Source of the DNA: Pseudomonas putida
GTDB lineage: Bacteria > Pseudomonadota > Gammaproteobacteria > Pseudomonadales > Pseudomonadaceae
Direction: 5' to 3'
Length of the DNA: 64,000 nt
Assembly: GCF_026625125.1 (NCBI RefSeq)
Contig: NZ_CP113097.1
Coordinates: 4,016,001 to 4,080,000 of the forward strand
The position numbers and the translations under genes are program-made. Below the pieces are notes generated by a model that worked only from the letters and a program-made list of their open reading frames with translations, searched no databases and had not been told where the DNA came from. How positions within the stretch are numbered: the first letter of the stretch is position 1; every line of letters starts with the position of its first letter. This document shows, piece after piece, positions 45,532-58,784 of this stretch.

Positions 45532-48500
45532 TCACAACCCCTCCAGCTCCGCCATCAAATCACTCAACCTATCCACCTTGCCTTCATCCAGCGCACTGCC
45601 CTGCAGCCCACGCACATATTCAGCCAGCTCCTCGACCGTACTGCACTCGAACATCGCCCGCAGCGGCACGTTCAACCGCAGCTGCTTCTGCACCCGCGAG
45701 GCAATCTGCGTAGCCAGAAGCGAATGCCCGCCCAGTTCGAAGAAGTTGTCGTGCATCCCTACCCGCTCGGCCTTGAGCACGTCGGCCCAGATACCGGCGA
45801 GCACCTCTTCCAGTTCGTCGCGGGGCGCCACGTAGGCCCGGCCATGCTGGCCGCCGATGTCGATGGCCGGCAATGCCTTGCGGTCGAGCTTGCCGTTGGC
45901 GTTGTGCGGCAGGCTATCGAACCAGCCCCAGTGCAGCGGCACCATGTATTCCGGCAAGTCGGCGCGTAGGCGTTGCTTGACCTGCTCCAGCAGCGTGGCA
46001 TCGGCGCTGACGCCCTGATGCGCCACCAGGTATCCGACCAGGTGCTTGCCGTTGACACCGTCCTGCACACCCACGGCGGCGTCGCGGATTTCGGCCTGCT
46101 CGTGCAGGCGGGCTTCGATTTCACCCAGTTCGATCCGGTAACCGCGGATCTTCACCTGGTGGTCGATGCGTCCGACGTATTCGAGCACGCCATCGGGGCG
46201 CTGCCGCGCCAGGTCACCCGTGCGGTACAGGCGCTCGCCCGGCGCACCGTGCGGGTGCGGGATGAAGGCCAGGGCGGTGCGCACCGGGTCGCCGACATAG
46301 CCACGGCCCACGCCGGTACCGGCAACGCACAGCTCGCCCACCGCGCCCAACGGCACCAGCGTTTGATCCTCGCCGTACAGGTACAGGCGGTTGTTGTCGG
46401 TTGGCGTACCGATCGGCAGGTAGCTGCCGCGCGTCGAGGCCAGGTCGACGCGGAAGAACGCTACGTCATCGGAGCACTCGGCCGGGCCGTAGGCATTGAC
46501 CAGGCCGATGCGCGGATAGCGCTGCAGCCATTGCGCGGCCAGCTCAGGCGGCATGGCTTCGCCGGTCGGCAACATCCAGCGCAGGCCGTCCAGCGCCTGG
46601 TGATCGTTGGCCAGCATGCCCTGGATCAGCGAGGGTACGCTTTCCAGCACGGTAATGCCGGTGGCCTGCACATGGGCCAGCAGGCCTTGCGGGTCGTGGG
46701 CGATGGCGTTTGGCACGATCTCGACCCTGGCACCGAACAATGGCGCGGCAAGGAATTGCCAGACCGAGATATCGAAGCTTTGCGAGGCGGTCTGGGCAAT
46801 CACGTCATGCTCGTTCAGCGCCAGGTAAGGGACCTTGCTCAGCTGGTTGTTGAGCATGCCGCGCTGCTCGACCATCACGCCTTTGGGCAGGCCTGTGGAG
46901 CCTGAGGTGTAGATCACATAAGCCAGGTTGTCCGGCCCGCTGTGAATCCCTGGGTCATGGCTGGCGACGCTGCTCGCCTGTACCTCTTCCCACACCAGCA
47001 GGCGTGGCCGTGCCCCACCCGCCAGTTCGTCCAGCAACAGGCGCGCCTGCTCGGCACAGGCCGCGCTGCACACCAGCACCGGCGTGCGGCTAAGCTCGAC
47101 GATGCGCTGCAGGCGCGCCGACGGCAGGCCGGGGTCCAGCGGCAGGTAACCGGCACCGGCCTTGAAGCTGCCGATGATCATGCCCAGCAGTGGCAGGCCC
47201 CGCTCGGCAAGCAGTGCGATCGGCTGATCGATGCCTGCGCCCGCAGCGACCAGCGCATGGCCCAGGCGGTTGGCTGCCAGGTTCAGGCCGGCGTAGTCGT
47301 AGCTCGCCTCGAGGCAGCGGGCCACCGTGCGCTCGGGGTGCGCGGCGACCTGTGCCTCGAACTGCGCGACGTAGCTCTGCTCCAGGGCGTAGGCATGTTC
47401 GGTACGGTTGCAGTCATCGAGCAGGAAGCGCTGTTCTTCTTCACCCAGCAGCGGCAGTTCGCTGACCTCGCCCTCGAAACCCTGCACCAACGCCAGCAAC
47501 AGGCGCTTGAACTCGGCCAGCAGACGTTCGACGGTCGAATGCTCGAAGTAGCGCTGGTCGAACGACAGGTGCAGGCCAAGGTCATCGCCCGGGTAGCACA
47601 CCGCCGTCAACGGGAAGTTGGTGTGAGTACGGCCCGAGTCGGAGCTGGCGTTGAGGTGCTGGGCGTGGTCGAGCACCGCGGTTTCCACCGGGGCGTTCTC
47701 GAACACGAACAGGCTGTTGAACAGGGGCTGACCTTTGGGCAGTTCGCTGCATTCCTGAATCGTCACCAAAGGCAGGTATTCGTATTCGCGCAGCTCCATG
47801 TTGCGCTCCAGCAGGCCTTTCAGCCACTGGCGCACGCTGCAACGCTGGCCCGGTTCGGGCAATTGCACACGCAGGGCGATACTGTTGATGAACAGGCCAA
47901 CGGTGCGCTGCATCTGCGGCATGCTCACCGGCCGCCCGGCCACGGTCACGCCAAAGGCGACGTCGCGCTCGCCGCTGTAGCGGGCAAGCACCAGGGCCCA
48001 GGCCGCCTGGGCGAAGGTGTTGATGGTCAGTTGGTGAGCCTGGGCCAGTTCGCGCAGGCGCACGCCGTCACTCACCGCCAGGCGGGTGTAGCAGTCACCG
48101 ACCACCATGCCGTCACCGGCATGGTCATTACGCAGCGGGCGGTCGCTTGGGATCGCCGTGGCGCGCTCGAAGCCGGCCAGGTTGGCCTGCCACCAGCCTC
48201 GTGCTTCGTCCAGGTCCTGGCGTTGCAGCCAGCCGATGTAGTCGCGGTAGCGTGGCGGCACCGGCAGCTGGGCCTGGCGGCCTTCGCCAAGGGCCTGGTA
48301 AAGCTCGAAGAAATCGTTCATCAACAGCGAGCGGCACCAGGCATCGATGAGGATGTGGTGGTTGCTCATCATGAACCAGTAACGCTCATCGTCCACCCGC
48401 ACCAGGCGCAAGTGGAACGGCGCCTGGCGCAGCAGCTCGAAGCCAGCCTCGCGTTCCTGCTTGTGCAGTGCTTGCAGCCGCTGTTCCTGGGCCGCCTCGT

Positions 48501-51500
48501 CGAGGCCGCGCCAGTCCTGATAGTCGACAGGCGTGTTACCCGGTTTGTGAATGATCTGCAGCATCGCTTCGCCGGCATTCCAGCTGAACGATGCTCGCAG
48601 TGCCTCGTGGCGCGCCACCACCGCCTGCCAGGCCTGGGCGAAACGCTGCGGGTCGAGGGCGCTATTGATGCGATAACGGTCCTGCATGTAGTAGATGCCG
48701 GTACCCGGCTCCAGCAGGGTATGCAGCAGCAGGCCCTCCTGCATTGGGGTCAGCGGGTAGACGTCTTCAATTTCGCCAGCCGGAACCGGCAGCGCGTCGA
48801 TCTGTTCCTGGGTCAGGTGCGCCAGCGGGAAGTCCGAGGGCGTGAAGCTGCCCGTACCCTCGGCCAGGCAGTGGCCAACCAGTGCCAGCAGTTCGTGGCG
48901 ATAGGCATCGGCCAGACGCGCAATGGTCTGCTGGTCGAAACGCTCGCGACTATAAGTCCAGCGCAACTGCAAGGCACCGCCATAGACCTGGCCGTCGACG
49001 CTCAGCCAGTTCGGCAGCGGCGCGTCGAGGTCGTGGGCCAGGCCGGCAGGGGCATCCAGCGGCTGGAACAGCGCCGCACTGTCGAACTGCTGGTCGAACT
49101 GGCCGAGGTAATTGAAGGTGATGCGAGCTTGCGGCAGCGCGGCCATGCGTTCGCGCCCGGCGTCATCAGCCAGGTAACGCAGCACGCCGAAGCCCTGGCC
49201 TTTGTGCGGCACCTCGCGCAGCTGTTCCTTGATGCGTTTGATCGAGGTGGCGCGTGCGCGGTCGTCGTCACCCGCCTGAGGGTTCAGGCGCAGCGGGTAG
49301 GCACTGGTGAACCAGCCCACGCTGCGGGTCAGGTCCATGTCTTCGAACAGCCCGTCACGGCCATGGCCTTCGAGCTGCACCAGCACCTCGTCGTCACCGG
49401 TCCAGTGGCACAGGGTGCGCGCCAGGGCAGTCAGCAGCAGGTCGTTGACCTGGGTGTGGTACGCCGCGGGGGCCTGCTGCAACAACTGACGGGTCTGCTC
49501 CACATCCAGGGCGATGGCCAGGGTATCGGCATGCCGGTGCAGGTTGCCGCCCTGCGGGTGATCACATGGCAGCTCATGGCGCACATGCCCCAGTTGGTCC
49601 TGCCACCAGCCGAGCTCGTCGCGCAGCGAATCGCTGCCGGCGTAGCTTGCCAGGCGCGCGGCCCAGTCGGCCATGGCGTGGGTCTTGGCCGCCAGCGGCT
49701 GACCACGGTACAGCGCCTGCAGGTCTTCGAGCAGCACGCGCCACGACACCCCATCGACCACCAGGTGATGGACCGCCAGCAACAGTCGCTGGGCGCCCTG
49801 CCCGTCACTGACCAGCAAGGCCCGCAGCAATGGCCCGTGTTCCAGGTCCAGGCTGCGTTGTACGTCGGTGTAAAGCGCCTGGCAGTCGTTGAAATCGGCC
49901 ACCGTGGCAGTCCATAGCAACTGCTCGCCAGGCGATACGGCGTATTCGCCCTGCCAGCGGCCATCGGCCTGGGTGAAGCGCAGGCGCAAGCTGTCGTGGT
50001 GCGCCAGCAATGCAGCCAGGGCCCGCTCCAGCAGGGCACTGTCCAACGGCACCCGCGCCTGGAGCAACACCGCCTGGTTCCAGTGGTGCGGTTGGGCCAC
50101 CTCACTGTCGAAGAACCACTGCTGGATCGGCGTCAGGCCGCTGTGACCCTGGCGTTGGCCCTGTTCGATGATGTTCGCTATCTCGCTGCGGCCAACCACG
50201 GCGGCCAGGGTCTGGATGGTCTGGTGCTGGAACAGGTCGCGGGGGGTGAACTCCAGGCCCAGCTGACGCGCCCGGCTGACCACTTGAATGGACAGAATCG
50301 AGTCGCCGCCGAGCTCGAAGAAGTTGTCCTGCACACCCACGCGGGAGACGTTGAGCACTTCGCGCCAGATCTGCGCCAGTTGTTCCTCCAGCTCGTTGGC
50401 CGGCGCCTGATAGTGCTGGCGCGCCTGCTCCAGGTCGGGCATCGGCAGGGCGCGGCGGTCGAGCTTGCCGTTGCCCATCAACGGCAGGCTGGCGAGCAGC
50501 ACCAGGTGCGCCGGTACCATGTAATCCGGCAGATGCTGGCGGGCGTCGGCCTTGACCGCTTCGCGCAGCTGGGCCTGGGCCTCGCTGTCGGCACTGGCCT
50601 GCTTGCACACCAGGTAGCCCACCAGTTGCTTGCCACCGGGCAGGTCGAGCGCGAGGACCACAGCCTCGTCGACATCGGCATGCGCCTGCAAGCGGCTTTC
50701 GATTTCGCCGAGCTCGATGCGGAAGCCGCGAATTTTCACCTGCTGGTCGGCACGGCCGATGTACTCCACCAGACCGTCGGCGCGCAGGCGAACCAGGTCA
50801 CCCGTGCGGTACAGGCGCCCACCGTCAGGGCTGAACGGGTCGGCGACGAAGCGCTCGGCACTGAGGCCCGGACGATCGTGGTAACCCTGGGCCAGGCCGG
50901 CACCACCGACGTACAGCTCACCGATGCCGCCCTGTGGCAGCAGTGCCAGTTCCTCGTCGAGGATGTAGGCGCTGCGGGCGCCGATCACCCGGCCGATGGG
51001 CACGCTGCCAGCGTCGGCGGGCAGTGTGTCGGGGGCCACGCAGGCCAGCGGCATGACCACGGTTTCGGTCGGGCCATAGGCGTTGATGAACTGCTGCGGG
51101 GCGAAGGCCTGGCGGATGCGCGCCAGGTGCTCGCCGGTCAGCGCTTCGCCGCCGGTGATCACCAGGCGCACCGGCAGTGGCTCGCCCTGCGAGGCGAGGT
51201 ATTGGGCCAGCTGGCTGCCGTAGCTTGGGGTGAAGCCAAGGACACTGACCTGCTGCTCACGCACCAGCTGGCAGATCTCTTCGGCGCCCCATTGGCCCTG
51301 GGCACGCAGCACCACGCGCGCGCCGCACAGCAATGGCACCAAGAGGCGTTCGCTGGCCGCGTCGAAGTTGATCGAGTAGAAGTGCAGCTCGCAGTCGTCG
51401 CTGCGCATGCCGAACGCGCTGATCACCGCCTGGCAATGCATGGCGATTTCACCGTGGCTGACCACCACGCCCTTGGGCTTGCCGGTGGAGCCGGAGGTGT

Positions 51501-54500
51501 AGATCAGGTAGGCCGGGTGTTGCGGCAGGTTGAGGTTGTCCAGCGGCGCATCGCTGTGGGCGCACAGGCTTGCGGCATCGTCCTCCAGGCTCCAGCTGGC
51601 CACCCCGCCTGGCAACTCGCCCAGGCTTTGGAGCAACGCGCGCTGGCTCAGCAGCAGGCCGATGCGGCTGTCCTCGATCATGTAGCGCAGGCGGTCGAGC
51701 GGGTATTCCGGATCGAGCGGCACATAGGCGCCGCCGGCCTTGAGGATGGCCAACAGGCCGACGACCATTTCCAGCGAACGCTCCAGGGCCAGGCCCACGC
51801 GCACCTGCGGGCCGACGCCACGCTCGCGCAGGGCACGGGCCAGGCGGTTGGCCTGCTGGTCGAGTTCGGCATAGCTCAGGTGCTGGCCGGCAAAGGTCAG
51901 CGCGCCGGCCTGCGGGGTGCGTGCGGCCTGGGCGGCGAACAGGCCGTGCAGGGTCTGGTCGAGGGCATAGTGATGTTCGCCTTGCAGCTGCCCGATCATC
52001 ACCTGCTGCTCGGCGTCGGCCAGCATTGGCAGTTCGCAAAGGCGCTGCTCGGGGTCGTCGAGCAGGCCAGTCAGCAGTTGCTGCCAGTGCTCGGCCATGC
52101 GCGCGATGCGCGGCTCGTCGAACAGGTCGCGGCTGTAGGTCAGGCAGCAACCCAGGCGGCCGTCGAGGTCGGTGACTTCCAGATACAGGTCGAACTTGGT
52201 GGCGCTGGCGTCGTTGACCAGATAATCCACCTGCATGCCGGCCAGCTCGCGGCTTTGCTGGAAGGCCCAGCGCTGCACGTTGCACATCACCTGGAACAGC
52301 GGGTTGTAGGCACTGCTGCGCGGTGGCTGCAGGGCTTCGACCAACTGGTCGAATGGCAGGTCCTGGTGCGACTGGCCTTCGATGGCGGCCTGGCGCACCT
52401 GGTCGAGCAAGGCGGCTACGGTCATCTGCCCGTCCACCTCGCAGCGCAGCACTTGGGTGTTGAGGAAGGCGCCGATCAGCCCTTCGCTTTCGGGGCGGAT
52501 GCGGTTGGCCACGGGCGCGCCGATGCGCAGGTCACGCTGGCCGCTGTAGCGGTGGAGCAAGGCGGCCAGGGTGGCGGTCATGGTCATGAACAGGGTCAAG
52601 CCGCGCTGGCTGTTGAAGGCATGCACGCGGGCCACCAGGGCCGGGTCCAGATCGAAGCGGTACAGCTCGCCACGGTGGCTTTGCACAGCCGGGCGTGGCC
52701 GGTCTGCCGGCAGGGCCAGCACCGGGTGCTCATCGCCCAGGCGCGCTTTCCAGTAGGCCAGTTGACGCGCCCCTTCGCCGCTTTCCAGCCACTGCCGCTG
52801 CCACACGCTGTAGTCCAGGTACTGCACTGGCAACGGCGTCAGCGGCGACTCGCGCTCATCGACGAACGCTTCGTACAGCTCGCCCAGTTCGCGGGCGAAG
52901 ATGTCCATGGCCCAACCTTCGGTGACGATGTGGTGCAGCGTGAGCACGAAATAGTGCTCGCGCTCCGCGGCCTTGACCAGGCAGGTGCGCAGCAGTGGGC
53001 CACGCTCCAGGTCGAACGGCTGGTGCGCCTGGGCCTCGGCCAATTGCTGCAGGCGCTGCTCGCTCAGGGCTGCTGGCAAATTGCTGAAATCCTGCCAGTC
53101 CAGGTGCACGGCGCTGTCAGCGGCCACGCACTGGTACGGCACACCGTCGATGGCGGGGAACGTGGTGCGTAGGGTTTCGTGGCGCACGATCAACGCCTGC
53201 AGCGCACGCTCGAAGGCATCCACATGCAACGTGCCGCGCAGGCGCGCCATGCCGCCGACGTTGTAGGCCGGGCTGTCCGGCTCCATTTGCCAGAGGAACC
53301 ACATGCGCTGTTGCGAGTACGACAGCGGCACGGCCTGGCGGCGGTCGACGCGGGGGATCTCGCCTTGCAGGTTGCGTTCACCGGCATCGCGGATACGGGC
53401 GATCTCGGCGCAGAAGGTGCCCAGTTCGCTGGCCTCGAACAACACTTTCAGCGGCAGCTCGACGTCGCACGCCTGGCGGGTGCGCGAGACGATCTGGGTG
53501 GCCAGCAACGAGTGGCCACCGAGGGCGAAGAAGTCGTCATGCAGGCCGATGCGCGGCAGGTTGAGCACTTCACGCCAGATCGCCGCGACCTTCTGTTCGA
53601 GCGCCGTTTGCGGTTCGACATGTTCACGCTGCTGCCAGGCCGGTGCCGGCAGGGCCTTGCGGTCGACTTTGCCGCTGGGGCCCAGCGGCATGTGTTCAAG
53701 CGCGATCAACTGCGCCGGCACCATGTAGGCCGGCAGGCGCTCGGCCAGGTTGGCCAGCAGCGTTTCAGCCTGAGCCGAGCCGCTGTAGTAGCCGACCAGT
53801 TGCGCCCCGACAGCGTCCTGGTGAATCAGCACCAGCGCCTGTTCGACACCCGGCTGGCTGAGCAGGCAGGCCTGAACTTCTTCCGGTTCGACGCGAAAGC
53901 CCCGCACCTTCACTTGCTGATCCAGACGGCCGAGGTACTCCAGGGCTTGTGCCTGCCAGCGGGCACGGTCGCCACTGCGGTACAGGCGCTCGCCGTTGCC
54001 ATCGGCCTGGGGCACGAAGCGCTCGGCGGTCAGGCCTGGGCGGCCCAGGTAGCCGCGGGCCAGGCCCGCGCCACCGAGGTACAACTCACCCGGTACGCCT
54101 GGCGCAGCCAACTGCAGGTCGGCATCCAGCACGCGGCAGATCACGTTGCCCAGCGGGCGACCGATGGGCGAACGCTGGCCGTCCTCGGCCTGGCAGTGCC
54201 AGTGGGTGACGTTGATGGCGGTTTCGGTCGGGCCGTAGCGGTTGTGCAGCTGCACCTGCGGCAGCAGTTGCAGCACGCGGTCACGCAGGTTGGCCGGCAG
54301 CGCTTCGCCACCAGAGTACAACCGGCGCAGGCTGGTGCAGCCTGCGGCCAGCGGCTCTTGCACGAACACCTGCAACAGCGGCGGCACAAAGTGCAGCGTG
54401 GTGACCTGATGCGCCTGCACCAGTGCGGCGATACGTTGCGGGTCGCGGTGTTCACCGGGGCCTGCGAGCACCAGTTTGCAGCCGGTGATCAGCGGCCAGA

Positions 54501-57500
54501 AGCATTCCCACACCGACACATCGAAGCTGATCGGCGCCTTCTGCATCAGCACGTCGCTGTCATCCAGCGCGTAGGTGGCCTGCATCCACTGCAGGCGCTC
54601 GGCCAGGGCCGCGTGGGTATTGCCCACGCCTTTGGGCTGGCCAGTGGAGCCGGAGGTGTAAATCACGTAGGCGAGGTTGTCGCCGTGCAGGTGCAGGCCC
54701 GGCGCTTGGCTGGGCCAGCTGTCCAGGTGCAGCTGGTCGAGGGCGATGGCGCTGACGCCGTCGACCTGCGGCAAGCTGGCGAGCATGGCGCTGTTGCTCA
54801 ACAACAGGCTGGCCTGGCAATCGCGCAGCATGTAAGCCAGGCGCTCGGCGGGGTAGTCGACGTCCAGCGGCACATAGGCGCCACCCGCCTTGAGGATGGC
54901 CAGCAGGCCAACCAGCAGTTGCGGCGAGCGCTCGACGGCGATGGCCACGCAGGTGTCGGGGCCAACGCCCTTGTCGCGCAGGTAATGGGCCAGGCGGTTG
55001 GCCTGCTGATGCAGTTCGGCATAGTCAAGGCTGCCGCCTTGCCAGGCCAGCGCAGTGCGCTCGGGGGTCAGGCGCGCTTGTTCGTTGAGCTGCTCGACCA
55101 CCAGACGCTGCGGTACCGGCGCCGGAGCCTGGCCCCAGGCCAACAGTTGCTGACGGCCTTGCTCGTCCAGCAAGTCGACGTCGCCCACGGCCAGCTGCGG
55201 CTGTGCGCACACCTGTTCGAGCAGCGCCAGCAGGTGCTGGGACAGGCGCTTCACAGTGCCCTCGGCAAACAGTTCGGCGGCATAGTCGAAGGCCAGGCTC
55301 AGGCGGCCCTGGTGGTCTTCCTCGCTGTGCAGCTGCAGGTCGAACTTGGCTTCGCGGCTGTGCCATGGCAACTCTTCTGCCAGCAGGCCCGGCAGGCGGC
55401 GCAAGGCCGAGAGGTCGCGCTGCTGGTGGTTGAACATCACCTGGAACAGGCCTTGTTCACGGGCCTCGGGCAGCGCTTCGAGCAGTTGCTCGAACGGCAG
55501 GTCCTGGTGGGCCTGGGCATCGAGGGTGGCTTGGCGCACCTGGGCCAGCAGTGCGCTGAATGGCAGGCGGCCATCGAGTTGCGCACGCAGTACCTGGGTG
55601 TTGATGAAGAAGCCGACCATGCCCTGGGTTTCCTGGCGAGGGCGGTTGGCGTTCGGCACGCCGACGCGGATTTCCGCCTGGCCGGTGTAGCGGTGCAGCA
55701 GGCCTTGCCAGGCGGCCAGCAAGACCATGAACAGGCTGGCTTGCTGTTCGCGGGCCAGGCCTTTGAGGGCGTCGCTGAGCGCAGCCGGGACCTTGAGGCT
55801 CAGGCGTGCGGCGCGGCGAGTCTGCTGGGTGGAACGCGGCTGGTCGGGGTGCAGGTCGAGTACCGGCAGCCTACCGCCCAGGTGTGCCTTCCAGTAGTCC
55901 AGTTGACGGGCGCTTTCGCCGTCGGCCAGCCATTGGCGCTGCCAGCTGCCGTAGTCGGCGTACCCCAGCGGCAGCGGCGCCAGCGCGGCTTCCAGGCCCT
56001 GGCAGCGGGCCGCATACAGTTTGGCGAACTCGTCGAGCAGGATATTCAGCGACCAGCCATCGGCGACGATGTGGTGCAAGGTCACCCACAGTTGATGATC
56101 TTCATCGCCCAGCTGCGCCAGGGTCACACGCAGCAGTGGCCCTTGGGTCAGATCGAACGGTTGCTGGGCTTCGGCTTCGCGGCGCTCGGCCACTTCGCTG
56201 GCCGTCAGCCCTTGCAGGTCCAGGCGCTGCAGATTGAAAGGCTGCTCGGGCAGGATGTGCTGCAGGGCCTGGCCATCTGCTTCGCTGAACACGGTGCGCA
56301 GTGCTTCGTGGCGCTGCACCAGCGCCTGGAACGCGCCTTCCAGCGCGGCCTGGTGCAGCTCGCCGCGCAGGTGCAGGCCGGCGGGAATGTTGTAGGCCGC
56401 CGAGTGCGGCTCCAGTTGCCACAGCAACCACAGGCGGTTTTGCGCCAGCGACTGCGCCAGCGCCTGGCCACGGTCGAGGGCCGCGACAGCTGCCGCGCCA
56501 CCACCGCCCTGGGCGATGATCGCCGCCACAGCGGCGCTGTAGTCGGCCAGGGTCGGCGCTTCGAACAAGGTGCGCAGGTTCAGCGAGATACCCAGCTCAT
56601 CGGCCAGGCGCGCGGTGACCTGGGTGGCGGCAATGGAGTTACCGCCCAGCAGCAGGAAATGGTCGTCGGCGGCGACCGCTTCGGCGTCGAGAATCTCGCG
56701 CCAGACGCCGGCGATGCGGGCCTGCAGGCCATCACCGGCTGCAGCGGTCTCGGCCGCTTCGGTAGCGCTCGGGAAACGCGCGTAGCAATCGAGGCTGCCG
56801 TCATTCATGCGCAGGCGGCACGCCGAACGTTGCAGCTTGCCGCTGGAGGTCTTCGGCAGCGCGCCCGGGTTGAGCAACAGAACCACCGCCGGCGCCTGGC
56901 GGCAGGCATCGGCGATGACCTGGCGCAAGGTCTTGATCAACGCCTCGGGCTTGACCGCCTTCTGCACGTTGCGGCTGACTTCCACCGCCACGCCGATGCC
57001 CTCCTCGCCCTGATCGTCGACGGCGAACACCGCGACGCGGCCCTTGCGCAGCAGCTCGACTTCGCGCTCCAGGGTTTTTTCCAGATCCTGCGGGTACAGG
57101 TTCTGGCCGCGCACGATGAGCATGTCCTTCAGGCGCCCAGTGACGAACACTTCGCCGTCGCGCATGAAGCCCAGGTCGCCAGTACGCAACCAGGTCTGGC
57201 CGTCCATGGCGACGAAGGTGCGGGCGCTGGCCTCGGGATTGCGCCAGTAGCCCAGGGCGATGCTTGGGCCACCGGCCCAGATCTCGCCCACCCGGTTGTC
57301 CTCCAGCACTTGCAGGCGCTGCGGCTCGACGATACGCACCGCATGGCCGGGTTGCGGGTAGCCGCAGCTCATCAGCACGCTGCCCTTGCCGGGTTCGGCG
57401 CGGTTGGCGGCGAACGCTTCAGCGTCGAGTTCCAGCGCACCGATGCCCTGGCCACGGCGGCTGCCGCTGACGAACAGGGTGGCTTCGGCCAGGCCATAGC

Positions 57501-58479
57501 TGGCGAAGAAGTTGCTGGGCGTGAAACCACAGGGGGCGAATTTTTCGGCGAAGGTCTCCAGGCTGTCCTGGCGGATGGGCTCGGAGCCGGAATAGGCCAC
57601 ACGCCAGCGGCTCAGGTCCAGGCCGGCCAGGGCCGCCTCACTGACCCGTTCGCTGCACAGGCGGTAGGCAAAGTCCGGGCCGCCGCTGATGGTCCCGCCG
57701 TATTCGCTGATCGCCTGCAACCAACGTTGCGGCCGTGCGAGGAAATAACCTGGCGACATCAGCACGCAGGGCACGCCGCTGAAAATCGGCTGCAGCAGCC
57801 CGCCGATCAGGCCCATGTCGTGGTACAGCGGCAGCCAGCTGACGATCACATCGTCGGGGTTGAGGTCGATGCCGAAGCCGTGGCGGATCAATTGCTCGTT
57901 GGCCACCAGGTTGCCGTGGCTGACCTGCACGCCCTTGGGCAGCGCGGTGGAACCGGAGGTGTACTGGAGAAAGGCGATGTCGTCGCCAGCCAGCGCAGGT
58001 TCGCGCCAGGCACTCGCCAACGTCGGGTCCAGGCCATCCACCGCCAGCAGTTCGGGGGCGTTGTCGGCGGCCAGGGCTGGCAGGCCCTGCAAACCGTCAT
58101 GCAGCGCTGCCACAGTCAGCAGCAGGCGCGGCTCGGCATCGTCGATGATCGACAGCAGGCGCTCCTGGTGATGCTGGCGCGAAGACTCCGGCGGATAGGC
58201 CGGCACGGCAATCACGCCGGCATACAGGCAGCCAAAGAACGCCGCCACGTAATCGGGGCCGCTGGGGAACAGCAACACGGCACGGTCACCGAACGCGGCG
58301 CGGCTCTGCAAGGCGGCGGCGATGGTGCGCGCGCGCAGGTCCAGGTCGCGATAGCTGAGCACGGCCTGCTCGCCTGGAGCATCGGCCAAGAAGCGCAAGG
58401 CGATGCGGTCCGGGGTCTGTGCGGCGCGTTGCGCCAGGGCCTGGACCAGCGAGAGCGGGAGTTCGAAGGCGTCCGTCAT
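45532..58479 (-). CDS. pvdL: PvdL, pyoverdine chromophore NRPS (FAAL-T-C-A-T-C-A-T-E-C-A-T)
   Basis: A 4315-residue synthetase that builds the acyl-Glu-D-Tyr-Dab start of pyoverdine (P. aeruginosa PvdL is about the same size). Order: acyl-activating FAAL domain (1-590, [12 protein letters not shown] near 174) and carrier (GGNS near 607) load a fatty acid; C (680-, HHIVADG near 802); A (near 1273; Glu in the family); T (near 1650); C (1719-, HHIVTEG near 1850); A (near 2325; Tyr in the family); T (near 2717); E (2784-, HHLVVDG near 2904); C (3239-, HHILIDA near 3374); A (near 3854, by-eye code D-I-W-E-L-T-A-D, the Dab code); T (near 4240). It ends in an acidic helix ([15 protein letters not shown]) suited to dock the basic N-terminus of the 27.6-kb NRPS. 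A PvdS-type box lies 91 bases upstream. Confidence 0.97.
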   Translation of the reverse strand: MTDAFELPLSLVQALAQRAAQTPDRIALRFLADAPGEQAVLSYRDLDLRARTIAAALQSRAAFGDRAVLLFPSGPDYVAAFFGCLYAGVIAVPAYPPESSRQHHQERLLSIIDDAEPRLLLTVAALHDGLQGLPALAADNAPELLAVDGLDPTLASAWREPALAGDDIAFLQYTSGSTALPKGVQVSHGNLVANEQLIRHGFGIDLNPDDVIVSWLPLYHDMGLIGGLLQPIFSGVPCVLMSPGYFLARPQRWLQAISEYGGTISGGPDFAYRLCSERVSEAALAGLDLSRWRVAYSGSEPIRQDSLETFAEKFAPCGFTPSNFFASYGLAEATLFVSGSRRGQGIGALELDAEAFAANRAEPGKGSVLMSCGYPQPGHAVRIVEPQRLQVLEDNRVGEIWAGGPSIALGYWRNPEASARTFVAMDGQTWLRTGDLGFMRDGEVFVTGRLKDMLIVRGQNLYPQDLEKTLEREVELLRKGRVAVFAVDDQGEEGIGVAVEVSRNVQKAVKPEALIKTLRQVIADACRQAPAVVLLLNPGALPKTSSGKLQRSACRLRMNDGSLDCYARFPSATEAAETAAAGDGLQARIAGVWREILDAEAVAADDHFLLLGGNSIAATQVTARLADELGISLNLRTLFEAPTLADYSAAVAAIIAQGGGGAAAVAALDRGQALAQSLAQNRLWLLWQLEPHSAAYNIPAGLHLRGELHQAALEGAFQALVQRHEALRTVFSEADGQALQHILPEQPFNLQRLDLQGLTASEVAERREAEAQQPFDLTQGPLLRVTLAQLGDEDHQLWVTLHHIVADGWSLNILLDEFAKLYAARCQGLEAALAPLPLGYADYGSWQRQWLADGESARQLDYWKAHLGGRLPVLDLHPDQPRSTQQTRRAARLSLKVPAALSDALKGLAREQQASLFMVLLAAWQGLLHRYTGQAEIRVGVPNANRPRQETQGMVGFFINTQVLRAQLDGRLPFSALLAQVRQATLDAQAHQDLPFEQLLEALPEAREQGLFQVMFNHQQRDLSALRRLPGLLAEELPWHSREAKFDLQLHSEEDHQGRLSLAFDYAAELFAEGTVKRLSQHLLALLEQVCAQPQLAVGDVDLLDEQGRQQLLAWGQAPAPVPQRLVVEQLNEQARLTPERTALAWQGGSLDYAELHQQANRLAHYLRDKGVGPDTCVAIAVERSPQLLVGLLAILKAGGAYVPLDVDYPAERLAYMLRDCQASLLLSNSAMLASLPQVDGVSAIALDQLHLDSWPSQAPGLHLHGDNLAYVIYTSGSTGQPKGVGNTHAALAERLQWMQATYALDDSDVLMQKAPISFDVSVWECFWPLITGCKLVLAGPGEHRDPQRIAALVQAHQVTTLHFVPPLLQVFVQEPLAAGCTSLRRLYSGGEALPANLRDRVLQLLPQVQLHNRYGPTETAINVTHWHCQAEDGQRSPIGRPLGNVICRVLDADLQLAAPGVPGELYLGGAGLARGYLGRPGLTAERFVPQADGNGERLYRSGDRARWQAQALEYLGRLDQQVKVRGFRVEPEEVQACLLSQPGVEQALVLIHQDAVGAQLVGYYSGSAQAETLLANLAERLPAYMVPAQLIALEHMPLGPSGKVDRKALPAPAWQQREHVEPQTALEQKVAAIWREVLNLPRIGLHDDFFALGGHSLLATQIVSRTRQACDVELPLKVLFEASELGTFCAEIARIRDAGERNLQGEIPRVDRRQAVPLSYSQQRMWFLWQMEPDSPAYNVGGMARLRGTLHVDAFERALQALIVRHETLRTTFPAIDGVPYQCVAADSAVHLDWQDFSNLPAALSEQRLQQLAEAQAHQPFDLERGPLLRTCLVKAAEREHYFVLTLHHIVTEGWAMDIFARELGELYEAFVDERESPLTPLPVQYLDYSVWQRQWLESGEGARQLAYWKARLGDEHPVLALPADRPRPAVQSHRGELYRFDLDPALVARVHAFNSQRGLTLFMTMTATLAALLHRYSGQRDLRIGAPVANRIRPESEGLIGAFLNTQVLRCEVDGQMTVAALLDQVRQAAIEGQSHQDLPFDQLVEALQPPRSSAYNPLFQVMCNVQRWAFQQSRELAGMQVDYLVNDASATKFDLYLEVTDLDGRLGCCLTYSRDLFDEPRIARMAEHWQQLLTGLLDDPEQRLCELPMLADAEQQVMIGQLQGEHHYALDQTLHGLFAAQAARTPQAGALTFAGQHLSYAELDQQANRLARALRERGVGPQVRVGLALERSLEMVVGLLAILKAGGAYVPLDPEYPLDRLRYMIEDSRIGLLLSQRALLQSLGELPGGVASWSLEDDAASLCAHSDAPLDNLNLPQHPAYLIYTSGSTGKPKGVVVSHGEIAMHCQAVISAFGMRSDDCELHFYSINFDAASERLLVPLLCGARVVLRAQGQWGAEEICQLVREQQVSVLGFTPSYGSQLAQYLASQGEPLPVRLVITGGEALTGEHLARIRQAFAPQQFINAYGPTETVVMPLACVAPDTLPADAGSVPIGRVIGARSAYILDEELALLPQGGIGELYVGGAGLAQGYHDRPGLSAERFVADPFSPDGGRLYRTGDLVRLRADGLVEYIGRADQQVKIRGFRIELGEIESRLQAHADVDEAVVLALDLPGGKQLVGYLVCKQASADSEAQAQLREAVKADARQHLPDYMVPAHLVLLASLPLMGNGKLDRRALPMPDLEQARQHYQAPANELEEQLAQIWREVLNVSRVGVQDNFFELGGDSILSIQVVSRARQLGLEFTPRDLFQHQTIQTLAAVVGRSEIANIIEQGQRQGHSGLTPIQQWFFDSEVAQPHHWNQAVLLQARVPLDSALLERALAALLAHHDSLRLRFTQADGRWQGEYAVSPGEQLLWTATVADFNDCQALYTDVQRSLDLEHGPLLRALLVSDGQGAQRLLLAVHHLVVDGVSWRVLLEDLQALYRGQPLAAKTHAMADWAARLASYAGSDSLRDELGWWQDQLGHVRHELPCDHPQGGNLHRHADTLAIALDVEQTRQLLQQAPAAYHTQVNDLLLTALARTLCHWTGDDEVLVQLEGHGRDGLFEDMDLTRSVGWFTSAYPLRLNPQAGDDDRARATSIKRIKEQLREVPHKGQGFGVLRYLADDAGRERMAALPQARITFNYLGQFDQQFDSAALFQPLDAPAGLAHDLDAPLPNWLSVDGQVYGGALQLRWTYSRERFDQQTIARLADAYRHELLALVGHCLAEGTGSFTPSDFPLAHLTQEQIDALPVPAGEIEDVYPLTPMQEGLLLHTLLEPGTGIYYMQDRYRINSALDPQRFAQAWQAVVARHEALRASFSWNAGEAMLQIIHKPGNTPVDYQDWRGLDEAAQEQRLQALHKQEREAGFELLRQAPFHLRLVRVDDERYWFMMSNHHILIDAWCRSLLMNDFFELYQALGEGRQAQLPVPPRYRDYIGWLQRQDLDEARGWWQANLAGFERATAIPSDRPLRNDHAGDGMVVGDCYTRLAVSDGVRLRELAQAHQLTINTFAQAAWALVLARYSGERDVAFGVTVAGRPVSMPQMQRTVGLFINSIALRVQLPEPGQRCSVRQWLKGLLERNMELREYEYLPLVTIQECSELPKGQPLFNSLFVFENAPVETAVLDHAQHLNASSDSGRTHTNFPLTAVCYPGDDLGLHLSFDQRYFEHSTVERLLAEFKRLLLALVQGFEGEVSELPLLGEEEQRFLLDDCNRTEHAYALEQSYVAQFEAQVAAHPERTVARCLEASYDYAGLNLAANRLGHALVAAGAGIDQPIALLAERGLPLLGMIIGSFKAGAGYLPLDPGLPSARLQRIVELSRTPVLVCSAACAEQARLLLDELAGGARPRLLVWEEVQASSVASHDPGIHSGPDNLAYVIYTSGSTGLPKGVMVEQRGMLNNQLSKVPYLALNEHDVIAQTASQSFDISVWQFLAAPLFGARVEIVPNAIAHDPQGLLAHVQATGITVLESVPSLIQGMLANDHQALDGLRWMLPTGEAMPPELAAQWLQRYPRIGLVNAYGPAECSDDVAFFRVDLASTRGSYLPIGTPTDNNRLYLYGEDQTLVPLGAVGELCVAGTGVGRGYVGDPVRTALAFIPHPHGAPGERLYRTGDLARQRPDGVLEYVGRIDHQVKIRGYRIELGEIEARLHEQAEIRDAAVGVQDGVNGKHLVGYLVAHQGVSADATLLEQVKQRLRADLPEYMVPLHWGWFDSLPHNANGKLDRKALPAIDIGGQHGRAYVAPRDELEEVLAGIWADVLKAERVGMHDNFFELGGHSLLATQIASRVQKQLRLNVPLRAMFECSTVEELAEYVRGLQGSALDEGKVDRLSDLMAELEGL

Positions 58480-58569
58480 GGGGTGTTCCTGCCAGTGTCT
58501 GGGTAAGTCGGGCCGGTTGCCCGCGCAAGGTCGGCGGGCAGCGTTCGGCGGCCGGATGTACAGAGGGGA

Positions 58570-58593
58570 ACGGACGGGCGAGGGAAGAAATTA
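58570..58593 (-). promoter_or_regulatory. Iron-starvation (PvdS) box of pvdL
   Basis: On the minus strand TAATT-N16-CGT, 91 bases before the pvdL start. It carries the same one-base departure from TAAAT as the box of the other long NRPS operon. The 305-base gap 58480-58784 otherwise contains the Fur box and promoter region of pvdS and no gene. Confidence 0.65.
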
Positions 58594-58688
58594 CCGGGAT
58601 GAGGCGGCTTTGTACGCAGCGAAAGGTGAACCGCGTCACGCTCGCCGGCTTAGAACTGAAACTAATAGATACTCATTAACTTTCGTAT

Positions 58689-58717
58689 TTGACAATCATT
58701 ATCATTCTGCATAGTTT
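58689..58717 (+). promoter_or_regulatory. Fur box overlapping a sigma-70 promoter of pvdS
   Basis: TTGACA (58689-58694) is a consensus -35. The overlapping stretch GACAATCATTATCATTC (58691-58707) closely matches the Fur box, built of repeated NATWAT hexamers. The -10 is weaker (TAGTTT at 58712-58717 with a 17-base spacer, or CATAGT at 58710). Iron-loaded Fur bound here would block transcription of pvdS, about 70 bases downstream. Confidence 0.8.
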
Positions 58718-58784
58718 GTCGCACGTCGTAGGAAGCTTCCCTGTGCGGGGTGCTCCTATTCCTTTCTGTGACAAGGTGATTTCC

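Noticed and set aside
46942..58506. Very long plus-strand open frames opposite pvdL (for example 46942-49917 and 53179-58506)
   Set aside because: They are exact shadows of the GC-rich NRPS on the other strand, have no ribosome sites or domain matches, and consist of low-complexity Gln/Leu/Arg-rich text.
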